From Litorilituus sp. (GTDB taxonomy: Bacteria > Pseudomonadota > Gammaproteobacteria > Enterobacterales > Alteromonadaceae), in the NCBI GenBank assembly GCA_030754235.1, contig JASMAS010000104.1, forward strand, positions 1 through 64,000: a stretch of 64,000 nt of DNA, in the 5' to 3' direction. The notes under the pieces were generated by a model. The model was not told where the DNA came from and did no database searches. It saw only the letters and a program-made list of their open reading frames with translations. Shown here in pieces: positions 1 through 6,615 of the stretch. Position numbers and translations under genes: made by a program. Position 1 is the first letter of the stretch, and every line of letters begins with the position of its first letter.

Positions 1-48
1 CACCACAGGCCAGATCTTCTTATGTTGGGTAATAAACGAATATTTCAC
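1..48 (-). CDS. IS3-family transposase OrfB, first codons (partial)
   Basis: A GTG at 46-48 overlaps the OrfA stop as GTGA and opens a frame beginning VKYSFITQHKKIWPVV, the usual N-terminus of IS3 OrfB proteins (DDE transposase). It is in the -1 frame relative to OrfA, as expected for the family. The catalytic rve domain lies beyond the left edge, so integrity cannot be judged. Confidence 0.7.
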   Translation of the reverse strand, partial: MKYSFITQHKKIWPVV

Positions 49-350
49 TTCGTTTCTTTTGCAAAGAAGACCGTCGCTTTTTTTAATACTTCACGCTCCA
101 TTTCTAGGCGCTTTACTTGAGCTTTTAATTTACGTATTTCTTCTTGATCTGGCGTCAGTTTACCGTTACCTCGAAAAGCTTGACCATCTTCGTTTTCTGC
201 TTCTTTGATCCAGCGACCAAGCATTTGAGGGCTAACACCTAAATTTCTGCTAGCTTCAGCAACACTAATATTTTGATCTCTAACTAAAGAGATTGCATCA
301 AGTTTAAATTCTTTGGTGTATTTTTTACGTTTTGTTATTCTATTCTCCAG
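45..350 (-). CDS. IS3-family transposase OrfA (helix-turn-helix subunit)
   Basis: About 101 codons encode a Transposase_8-type helix-turn-helix (residues near YTKEFKLDAISLV and SVAEASRNLGVS) followed by a leucine-zipper-like heptad stretch (LKAQVKRLEMEREVLKKA) and the typical ending VFFAKE. It recognises IS ends and, through a -1 frameshift with OrfB, makes the OrfAB transposase. An A7G run on the minus strand at 77-84 is a credible slippery site: the -1 frame is open from there into the OrfB frame. Oddly, no ATG, GTG or TTG lies in frame upstream; a stop at 351-353 leaves only CTG (348-350) or ATA (336-338), so the start is uncertain and this copy may be start-impaired. Confidence 0.8.
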   Translation of the reverse strand: MENRITKRKKYTKEFKLDAISLVRDQNISVAEASRNLGVSPQMLGRWIKEAENEDGQAFRGNGKLTPDQEEIRKLKAQVKRLEMEREVLKKATVFFAKETK

Positions 351-404
351 TTAAGCTTATTATGTCTTAACTGGGGTAGTCGAATCCATTAAACCACGTC
401 ATAG

Positions 405-569
405 ATTCAAGCACAACTCGCTTTTGCACTTGATGTGTCGAGACAGACCATTAATGCTATTGAAAAGGGAAAGTTTGATCCGAGTTTACCACTGGCCTTT
501 AAGGCGGCACGACTATTTAATATGGCGATAGAAGATATTTTTCAAGACGATCTTGATGAATTGTATTAA
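405..569 (+). pseudogene. XRE/Cro-type small HTH regulator, 5' part missing (IS-interrupted)
   Basis: The frame reads [22 protein letters not shown], then [16 protein letters not shown], then a short acidic tail ending DDLDELY and TAA at 567-569. This is the recognition-helix half and C-terminus of the 65-70 residue helix-turn-helix regulators of the YgzD/HTH_3 type, which normally start about 15-20 residues earlier (K-R-LR..R...). Here the reading frame meets an in-frame TAG at 402-404 beside the IS3-family end, so the N-terminal helix and start codon are gone. The simplest reading is disruption by the adjacent IS. The missing 5' part may lie on the far side of the IS, outside the window. 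Confidence 0.75.
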
Positions 570-577
570 AGCTGACT

Positions 578-2278
578 TTAAAAATCAGTGTTCACTTCAA
601 AAGTCATGAGTGCTTTAGTAATAGGATGGTTAAACGTCAACCTCTGCGCATGTAGGTGCAAGCGTTGAGCCTCTTTATTACTAGTTTGACTACCATAGAG
701 ATCATCACCAAATATTGGTATATTCAAACCTTCAGGGTGAGCACAGTGCACGCGCAATTGATGGGTTCGTCCAGTTTCAGGATATAAAAACAGCTTAGTT
801 TTTCCACCTACATTATCAATCACTTGCCATTGAGTGTTTGCTTTTTTTCCATGATCAAAACACACTAATTGCCTTGGTCTGTCTTCATGGTCGCCACGCA
901 ATGGTAAATTTATTTCCCCTTGCGTTTGCTCTATTTTCTTATTTATATTCCCTTCTAAAACAGCAAGGTAACGTTTTTTAATCGTGCGATTGATAAACTG
1001 TTGCTGTAAGTTTTTTTGCGCTCTTTTTGTTAGTGCTAACACCATCAGGCCAGAAGTGGACATATCGAGTCGATGCACAATCAATGAGCCCTTTGCCTGG
1101 GGGAACAGCTGCTTTATTCGCAGATAAACAGAGTCCTCAACATTTTTTCCTGGCACAGATAAAAACTCACTTGGCTTATTAACCACCACAATATCACTGT
1201 CTTGAAAAACGATATTCAGTTCTTTACCTAACGCAGGGTTAACTAACAGAGGATTTTCATCAACTCTCATGCCTGAAAGCATGTGCGATAAAACAGGTTG
1301 GCACTTTCCTGAACAGGCGCCATAAAAATTTTTATGCTGTCTTATTTCAGATTTAGGTGACTTTCCCCACCAAAATTCAGCCATTGCAAGCGGTTCAAGC
1401 TGATGTTTAAAAGCATATTGTAATAGTTTAGGTGCTGCACAATCGCCAGTGCCCGCAGGTGGAATTGGGTAAGGCGCACGTTGAAATATTTCCATCAAGT
1501 TTTGCTCAACCCCAGCACTATTTAATAAACGGTATTGTTTGAATAATTTTTTTTGCAGTTTTGTTGATAATTGTTTTCGCTGTTTTTTAAGCGTGTGGAT
1601 TTCATCTGTTAAACGGTCTAATATTTGTTGATTTTGCCCAATAGTTGCTTGCCAATAACTTTTTAAATCCCTTAACTGATTTTTATCATTAACACTTTCT
1701 TTAGCGAGTTGTGTTAAGTGTTGAACCAATTCATTCGCACTTAAATTATCTTTCGCTTGGCTACGTTTGACTTGTCTAAGCTGTTTATTTCGCGCCATTT
1801 TATTACGCTGTTGAGTAAGTTGTTCTTCTTGTTGTGTTTGCAATAACTCAAGTGTTTGCTGATATTTAGTTAACATCGGGTTAGCCATTAATTGCTCTAC
1901 TTGGCTATTAAGCTGATTAATGATTTTGTTTTCTTGTTGAAAAAAATCACTTTCACTGTCAATACTGACAATAGGTGGCACAAAATTGATCATATGTTCG
2001 TGGAGTAGTTCTTTACCGGAATTAGCACTTAGGTACCCTATTTCCCCCTCTTCATTTTTAACTAATAAAACGCCAAACATTTTGCCATGTTGTTCACATG
2101 CTTGCTGTAATTGATTATTATGCTGTAATTGCTTCTGCAACTCTTTTGCGGCCAGTAAACACAATGGGTGAGGCTCATAACAAAATGGAAAAGTAAAACG
2201 CTCAGGTAAATCATAGTGAGCAATATTGTTAGTAAAAGTAGAAAAACAAGTGTTGTGATGATACATAACGTAATTCAA
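578..2278 (-). CDS. RluA-family pseudouridine synthase with long N-terminal extension
   Basis: The C-terminal half (about residues 360-560) is a PseudoU_synth_2 domain of the RluA/RluC/RluD family, which converts uridine to pseudouridine in structured RNA. Visible hallmarks are the motif-I region (VVNKPSEFLSVPG), the catalytic motif HRLDMSTSG with the nucleophile Asp405, and the C-terminal GRTHQLRVHCAH motif. The first 270 or so residues are unusual: an early conserved segment, then a Gln/Lys-rich predicted coiled coil (about 110-260), then a Cys-containing segment (GACSGKC) before the catalytic domain. At 566 residues it is far longer than RluA (about 220) and resembles a long subfamily seen in Vibrio/Shewanella relatives. 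The target RNA cannot be named. Start is the first ATG; M5 is equally possible since no strong ribosome site is seen. Confidence 0.85.
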   Translation of the reverse strand: MNYVMYHHNTCFSTFTNNIAHYDLPERFTFPFCYEPHPLCLLAAKELQKQLQHNNQLQQACEQHGKMFGVLLVKNEEGEIGYLSANSGKELLHEHMINFVPPIVSIDSESDFFQQENKIINQLNSQVEQLMANPMLTKYQQTLELLQTQQEEQLTQQRNKMARNKQLRQVKRSQAKDNLSANELVQHLTQLAKESVNDKNQLRDLKSYWQATIGQNQQILDRLTDEIHTLKKQRKQLSTKLQKKLFKQYRLLNSAGVEQNLMEIFQRAPYPIPPAGTGDCAAPKLLQYAFKHQLEPLAMAEFWWGKSPKSEIRQHKNFYGACSGKCQPVLSHMLSGMRVDENPLLVNPALGKELNIVFQDSDIVVVNKPSEFLSVPGKNVEDSVYLRIKQLFPQAKGSLIVHRLDMSTSGLMVLALTKRAQKNLQQQFINRTIKKRYLAVLEGNINKKIEQTQGEINLPLRGDHEDRPRQLVCFDHGKKANTQWQVIDNVGGKTKLFLYPETGRTHQLRVHCAHPEGLNIPIFGDDLYGSQTSNKEAQRLHLHAQRLTFNHPITKALMTFEVNTDF

Positions 2279-2417
2279 TATCTGTGATGACGGCTAATTA
2301 TACCGAGAAAAATCAATCATGATAAGTATCAAAAAGCGTTTTTAAGGCAAGAGCGGCAATGAGCCTACACCAGTGCTATGTTAAAACAACACCTTCAAGC
2401 AATGACTACTTTCCTTG

Positions 2418-2461
2418 TTAAACGCAATCAGTACACAACACTATGTACTGATTGCGTTTAA
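2418..2461 (-). terminator. Perfect 18-bp stem-loop downstream of the 2498-2860 gene
   Basis: Bases 2418-2435 and 2444-2461 are exact reverse complements (stem core AAACGCAATCAGTACA) around an 8-base loop. It lies 37 bases past the 3' end of the minus-strand gene at 2498 and between two minus-strand genes, so it probably ends that transcript. There is no clear U run, so a protein-binding or RNA-stabilising role is possible. Confidence 0.55.
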
Positions 2462-2497
2462 GTATTTAATCTGATGTGTTCAAAAGAAAAGCTAAAA

Positions 2498-2860
2498 TCA
2501 TTGGGTCAACCAAGCAAGAGCCTCTTCTCTACTGGTAAAAACTAGAATATTCAATTGCTCTGAACTGGGAATGTCGGCAGCAAAATCAGCACTAAGTTTT
2601 GCTAATTTATTTGGCGCAAATACCGCAATTTTGTCAATACCTGTATGTGTGCCAAACTTAATCAAAGCCTCGAGTTCAGTCGAGTAAGAATTACGCTTGT
2701 TAACTAATAATGAGAAGCTGCCGGAAAAAATAGCATTAAAACACTGATGAATTTCATCCACCATTGCGACACTAATATCAACACCTTCATCGACAACAAT
2801 TTCACCTAAATCAGCAGCTAGTAAATAAACCTTTGCAAATGATATTTGAAAAAACTCCAT
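2498..2860 (-). CDS. Small SpoIIAA-like (STAS/SEC14-type) protein, function unknown
   Basis: A 120-residue soluble protein with alternating short beta and helical stretches. Its length and ending (ILVFTSREEALAWL) resemble SpoIIAA-like proteins, a STAS/CRAL-TRIO-type fold in which the final helix commonly reads F.sREEAlaWL. No catalytic motif, signal peptide or membrane segment is visible. The start is supported by AAGG about 8 bases upstream of the ATG. It stands alone, with a 717-base gap upstream and a strong stem-loop downstream. The family assignment is by pattern only; no specific function is claimed. Confidence 0.6.
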   Translation of the reverse strand: MEFFQISFAKVYLLAADLGEIVVDEGVDISVAMVDEIHQCFNAIFSGSFSLLVNKRNSYSTELEALIKFGTHTGIDKIAVFAPNKLAKLSADFAADIPSSEQLNILVFTSREEALAWLTQ

Positions 2861-3577
2861 TTAAACACCTTACTTCCATAAAAATTGACTAACGTATTGA
2901 CCTGTTGAAACATTATAACTAATGTACATTTTTCAGCCAACATTAAGTTAATATATTTTAATAATGCTTGATAAAGTGAGTTTATTTCTGTTGAAGCTTA
3001 TTGTGATGGCTAAAGGCTTTCCGTTTCTCTAAGGTGACAACCTTGCTAGTTGATCAGTATTGCAATTTCTTCTCTACATTCATCTGTATATTTTCTAATG
3101 GTTTTTAAGTCATTTTCTCACCTTGATTTAATCAACTGATGGTCATAAAACAACCTATTTACGCTGCCATTAAAGTGGTGGTTTTTCAGGGGTTAAAGGT
3201 ATACACATGATAATATTTCACTCACAGCACAGATTTAAACATACATGTTATTTGCTTGAACGTTTAATAAACTATAGCGTAAAGTCTATGAACACTGTGT
3301 AATAGGTAAAAACAACTTATCAACAAAGTAAATAAGCGATTGAGCTATACAAAAAGATAACAACACTTTCATGTAGTTACCTTTTATTTATCTTAAATAG
3401 TGTTTAGCTCTTAAGTTTTTTCTTAACTAGAGGCTTCTTCTACAGGCCGTAAATTTAGCTAAATTGCAATAGCTTCTAGTTAAACATAACCTAAATTACC
3501 CGTCATGCAGTTAGCTCAAAAACGACTAAAGCAGAAACAGTAAAACCCAACGAGTAATGCCTTTTTAAACTCAATTA
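2861..3577 (+). other. Long intergenic gap with a nested inverted repeat; no gene seen
   Basis: About 717 AT-rich bases between the SpoIIAA-like gene and upp. I find no convincing open frame with a ribosome site on either strand. The only clear structure is an inverted repeat near 3425-3481 enclosing a 14-bp palindrome, listed separately. The 3' end of upp lies at its right edge. Confidence 0.6.
3425..3481. repeat. 57-base inverted repeat enclosing a perfect palindrome
   Basis: AACTAGAGGCT (3425-3435) is matched at 10 of 11 positions by the reverse complement of 3471-3481. Between the arms, 3452-3465 is a perfect 14-bp palindrome (AATTTAGCTAAATT). It lies about 100 bases downstream of the upp stop and could act in 3'-end formation or as a binding site; there is no U run. 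Confidence 0.45.
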
Positions 3578-4207
3578 TTACTTAGTGCCAAAGATTTTAT
3601 CACCTGCATCACCTAAGCCCGGAATAATATACCCGTTTTCATCTAATTTTTCGTCAACCGACGCGACATAAATATCAACATCGTCATGAAATTCTTTTAA
3701 CTTTTCAATTCCCTCAGGAGAGGCAACTAAGAATAAGCCCATAATATGCTTACACCCTTTAGCTTTTAACAAATCAATGGTGGCAATTAAGGTACCGCCC
3801 GTTGCTAGCATAGGATCAACAATTAATGCGGTGCGTTGTTCTATATCGCTCACCACTTTGTCAAAATAAGGCACAGGCTCAAGGGTTTTTTCATCTCGAT
3901 ATAAACCGACAACACTAATTTTAGCACTTGGGATCAAAGGTACTACACCATCTAGCATCCCTAATCCTGCACGTAAGATAGGCACAATAGTCATTTTTTT
4001 ACCTTTAATATGATCTATTTGAATATCAGTGCCTTGCCAACCTTCAATAGTGACTTTTTCGGTCGGTAAATTTCTGGTGGCTTCATAAGTTAGTAAAGAA
4101 CCAATTTCACCGCATAATTCACGAAAACATTTTGTGCTAATGCCGTTTGTACGCATAAGGCCTAACTTATGCTGCACTAGCGGGTGTTTAATTTCATGTA
4201 CTGTCAT
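3578..4207 (-). CDS. upp: Uracil phosphoribosyltransferase
   Basis: Converts uracil plus PRPP to UMP in cytoplasmic pyrimidine salvage. The 209-residue length matches the family (E. coli Upp 208). Hallmarks are the N-terminus [12 protein letters not shown], the RAGLGMLDG segment, the PRPP-binding loop [12 protein letters not shown], and the C-terminal uracil-binding region [12 protein letters not shown]. It begins 24 bases after the stop of the upstream Tsx/OmpK-like porin gene, so the two are probably cotranscribed, coupling nucleoside entry at the outer membrane to base salvage. A purine permease of the NCS2 family lies just beyond in divergent orientation. Confidence 0.97.
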   Translation of the reverse strand: MTVHEIKHPLVQHKLGLMRTNGISTKCFRELCGEIGSLLTYEATRNLPTEKVTIEGWQGTDIQIDHIKGKKMTIVPILRAGLGMLDGVVPLIPSAKISVVGLYRDEKTLEPVPYFDKVVSDIEQRTALIVDPMLATGGTLIATIDLLKAKGCKHIMGLFLVASPEGIEKLKEFHDDVDIYVASVDEKLDENGYIIPGLGDAGDKIFGTK

Positions 4208-4231
4208 AATAATTCCTGTTAAAAATAAAGG

Positions 4232-4924
4232 TTAAAAGTGGTATTTCACTAGTAAATTAACATTTCTCTCATCAATACCTTCAATGCCAAATTTGTTATT
4301 CCAGTGTACGTATTCAACACCAACATATAGTTTAGTATCTAAATCAAGCATAGAGGCAATATTATATTTAAATTGTGAAGTAAAATTCATTTGATTTTCA
4401 GTATCACCAAAAGCTGTGTTATTAACACCGGTCGCATAATCCATAAAACCACTAAAGTGTATTGGCCCTAGAGGAACTCCCCAAACCAAAGTTAATTGCT
4501 CACTGCTATCACCGTCTTCGTTATTACGAAGATAAGTATTTATTTGAAAATAATCAAAAACACTGATATTTAAATCAAGTCCAACACCCAACAAATAATT
4601 TGTTTTGGGTCCAAACTCTACTGATGGCGCAAAATAAACACTTTTTATAAAGCTGTCGGTAACATCTGTTATTTTAATTCTAGGGCTGAATTCACCGTAA
4701 GTTTCGACATGACCATCAGTTGACTCAAGACGATCAAAAAACATAAAAGTGTCACCCCATGTAGTCCCACTAGCATGCTCAAAAGTAAAGACATCACGAT
4801 CTTTATCACCTACTTCATAGCTACTGCCATTAAGGTAGCTTAAGCTAAAATCTGACCAAAGTGTTTTGGCTTCTAAGCCTAGGGTAGATAGACTAAATAT
4901 AATAATAAGTAAGTGCTTTAACAT
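4232..4924 (-). CDS. Tsx/OmpK-like outer-membrane nucleoside channel
   Basis: A 230-residue outer-membrane beta-barrel with a cleavable signal peptide (residues 1-19, hydrophobic LLIIIFSLSTLGL, cleavage near LEA-KT). The mature start TLWSDFSLSYLNG, the repeated W/F-rich strands and the C-terminal aromatic (KYHF) fit the Channel_Tsx family, which includes the E. coli nucleoside channel Tsx and Vibrio OmpK. It would pass nucleosides across the outer membrane. It lies 24 bases upstream of upp on the same strand and is divergent from a purine permease at 5070, which supports a nucleoside/nucleobase uptake role. An AAGG/GGAGG-rich leader is visible upstream of the ATG. Confidence 0.85.
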   Translation of the reverse strand: MLKHLLIIIFSLSTLGLEAKTLWSDFSLSYLNGSSYEVGDKDRDVFTFEHASGTTWGDTFMFFDRLESTDGHVETYGEFSPRIKITDVTDSFIKSVYFAPSVEFGPKTNYLLGVGLDLNISVFDYFQINTYLRNNEDGDSSEQLTLVWGVPLGPIHFSGFMDYATGVNNTAFGDTENQMNFTSQFKYNIASMLDLDTKLYVGVEYVHWNNKFGIEGIDERNVNLLVKYHF

Positions 4925-5004
4925 GTTTTAATTCTCTTTTGTTAAGGAGGAGAAGGATTTAGGCAGGCATAATAACTATTTTTTTTTAAAGTTCAATTTT
5001 TGTT

Positions 5005-5016
5005 GTGATTTATCAC
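5005..5016. promoter_or_regulatory. Small dyad in the divergent tsx-like/NCS2 intergenic region
   Basis: GTGATTTATCAC is an inverted repeat (5-bp arms, 2-bp centre) in the 145-base gap between the divergent porin and permease genes. Its position suits a shared operator. The half-site spacing (4 between GTGA and TCAC) does not fit CRP, and it does not match the PurR box. The binding protein is unknown. Confidence 0.4.
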
Positions 5017-5069
5017 CCAAATAACATAAAATCCGCGCCTTATTTGTACAAGTTAAACAAAGGTTATCA

Positions 5070-6362
5070 ATGTTAGAAAAAATATTTAAGTTAGCTGAGC
5101 ACAATACTAATATAAAAACTGAAATAATGGCTGGGTTAACGACCTTTTTAACCATGGCTTATATTATTTTTGTTAACCCTTCCATATTAGCTGATGCAGG
5201 TATGGATGAAGGCGCTGTGTTTGTTGCTACTTGTTTAGCAGCCGCAATAGGCTGTTTCATTATGGGCTTTGTTGCCAATTACCCTATAGCACTGGCTCCA
5301 GGTATGGGGTTAAACGCCTTTTTCACTTATGGTGTAGTGTTGGGCATGGGACACACATGGCAAGCAGCCTTAGGGGCAGTATTCTTATCCGGGATTATTT
5401 TTCTATTACTAAGTATATTTAAGGTAAGAGAATGGATTATTAATGCCATACCCCACACCTTAAAGCTAGGTATTGCCACAGGTATTGGCGCATTTTTAGC
5501 GATGATTGCTTTAAAAAACTCAGGCATTATTGTTGCCCACCCAGCCACTTTTGTCTCATTGGGTAAAATAACTGAATTTGTGCCATTAATGAGTATGTTC
5601 GGTTTTTTCATTATTGCGGCGTTAACAGCACGTAAAATTCCTGGAGCAGTCATGGTCAGTATTTTAATGATGACTATTGTTGGCTGGTTATTTGGTGACG
5701 TTCAATATACAGGCATTATTTCACAGCCTCCTTCAATCTCCCCTACCTTTATGCAAATGGATGTGGCAGCAGCGCTTGAGATAGGCATGTTAAGTGTTAT
5801 TTTTGCTTTCTTATTCGTTGATTTATTTGATACGTCTGGCACATTAATTGCCGTAACTCAACGCGCAGGCTTAACTGATTGTAACGGACGCGTAGAGCGC
5901 TTAGGTAAAGCACTATCAAGTGATAGTATTGCAACTCTTTCGGGCGCAACATTGGGTACATCAACCACAACCAGTTATATAGAAAGTGCTTCAGGAGTTG
6001 CCGCAGGTGGACGAACCGGGCTCACCGCTGTGACTGTGGGTGGTTTATTTCTACTGAGCATTTTCTTTGCCCCCCTAGCTGGAATGATCCCAGTTTATGC
6101 CACTACAGGTGCCATTTTTTATGTCGCCATTTTAATGTTATACAACTTAAAAGAAATAGATTGGAATGATATCACTGAAGCAGCGCCTGTAACGGTTATA
6201 TTATTATTTACCCCGTTAACATTCTCTATTGCCCATGGTATTACCCTGGCGTTTATTACTTATACGTTCACAAAAGCCACCTGTGGAAAAATACACGAAA
6301 TCAGTACCAGTGTCTGGATTTTAACGGCGTTATTTATTGCTAAAATAATCTTTGTTGGTTAA
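5070..6362 (+). CDS. NCS2-family purine/nucleobase permease (AzgA type)
   Basis: A 430-residue polytopic inner-membrane protein with about 12-14 hydrophobic segments. The N-terminal TEIMAGLTTFLTMAYIIFVNP and APGMGLNAFF segments, the DLFDTSGTLIAVTQRAG motif and the TTSYIESASGVAAGGRTGL stretch are hallmarks of AzgA-like NCS2 permeases, which import adenine, hypoxanthine or guanine with protons. Length equals the usual 430-450. It is divergent from the Tsx-like porin and upp, forming a salvage neighbourhood. Substrate among purines is not resolved from the sequence. Confidence 0.93.
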   Translation: MLEKIFKLAEHNTNIKTEIMAGLTTFLTMAYIIFVNPSILADAGMDEGAVFVATCLAAAIGCFIMGFVANYPIALAPGMGLNAFFTYGVVLGMGHTWQAALGAVFLSGIIFLLLSIFKVREWIINAIPHTLKLGIATGIGAFLAMIALKNSGIIVAHPATFVSLGKITEFVPLMSMFGFFIIAALTARKIPGAVMVSILMMTIVGWLFGDVQYTGIISQPPSISPTFMQMDVAAALEIGMLSVIFAFLFVDLFDTSGTLIAVTQRAGLTDCNGRVERLGKALSSDSIATLSGATLGTSTTTSYIESASGVAAGGRTGLTAVTVGGLFLLSIFFAPLAGMIPVYATTGAIFYVAILMLYNLKEIDWNDITEAAPVTVILLFTPLTFSIAHGITLAFITYTFTKATCGKIHEISTSVWILTALFIAKIIFVG

Positions 6363-6397
6363 TTTTTCTATTAATACTGTTTAATATTTACGATGAT

Positions 6398-6424
6398 AAC
6401 CACCTACTGATCAAGTAGGTGGTT
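6398..6424 (+). terminator. Stem-loop after the NCS2 permease gene
   Basis: Bases 6398-6408 (AACCACCTACT) pair perfectly with 6414-6424 around a 5-base loop, 36 bases past the permease stop. No U run follows, so strength as an intrinsic terminator is uncertain. Confidence 0.6.
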
Positions 6425-6443
6425 CAAAGCTTAGCTCTAGCCA

Positions 6444-6615
6444 CTTATACCAATCTCACTAACTATATGATCATTTGTACTTACTATAAACACCAACGAC
6501 ATCGTCATGTATTTACATTAATTATTAGAACAACTAGCTATTGAAATAAACGCTTTGTATTTGGTAACTTTTTCTACGTATAAAATTGATCACTAAATTA
6601 ATGAGACTGGTATTA
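6444..6615. repeat. MITE-like element with terminal inverted repeats
   Basis: The left end reads ATACCAATCTCACTAA (from about 6447) and the right end, reverse complemented, ATACCAGTCTCATTAA (14 of 16 match); weaker complementarity continues inward for about 20 more bases on each side (TGATCA near both ends). The roughly 170-base interior is AT-rich and noncoding. Related single arms occur at 31168-31184 and 43122-43140, so this is a dispersed family rather than a local terminator. Its right end supplies the stop codon of the PhoD-like gene. Confidence 0.65.

Larger units (their letters stand above)
1..388 (-). mobile_element. IS3-family insertion sequence, end fragment entering the window
   Basis: The minus strand carries an IS3-type orfA followed by the first codons of orfB, which runs off the left edge. 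Past the orfA 5' end lies a short noncoding stretch with a CCCCAGTTAAGAC-like end sequence (around 366-388 on the plus strand as GTCTTAACTGGGG), typical of IS3-family termini. The exact terminal base is not determinable because the other end is outside the window; I place it near 388, with 404 as the outer limit where homology to the interrupted regulator begins. Confidence 0.8.

Noticed and set aside
5005-5016. CRP-like half-sites GTGA and TCAC
   Set aside because: The spacer is 4 bases, not the 6 of CRP sites, so it is listed only as an unassigned dyad.
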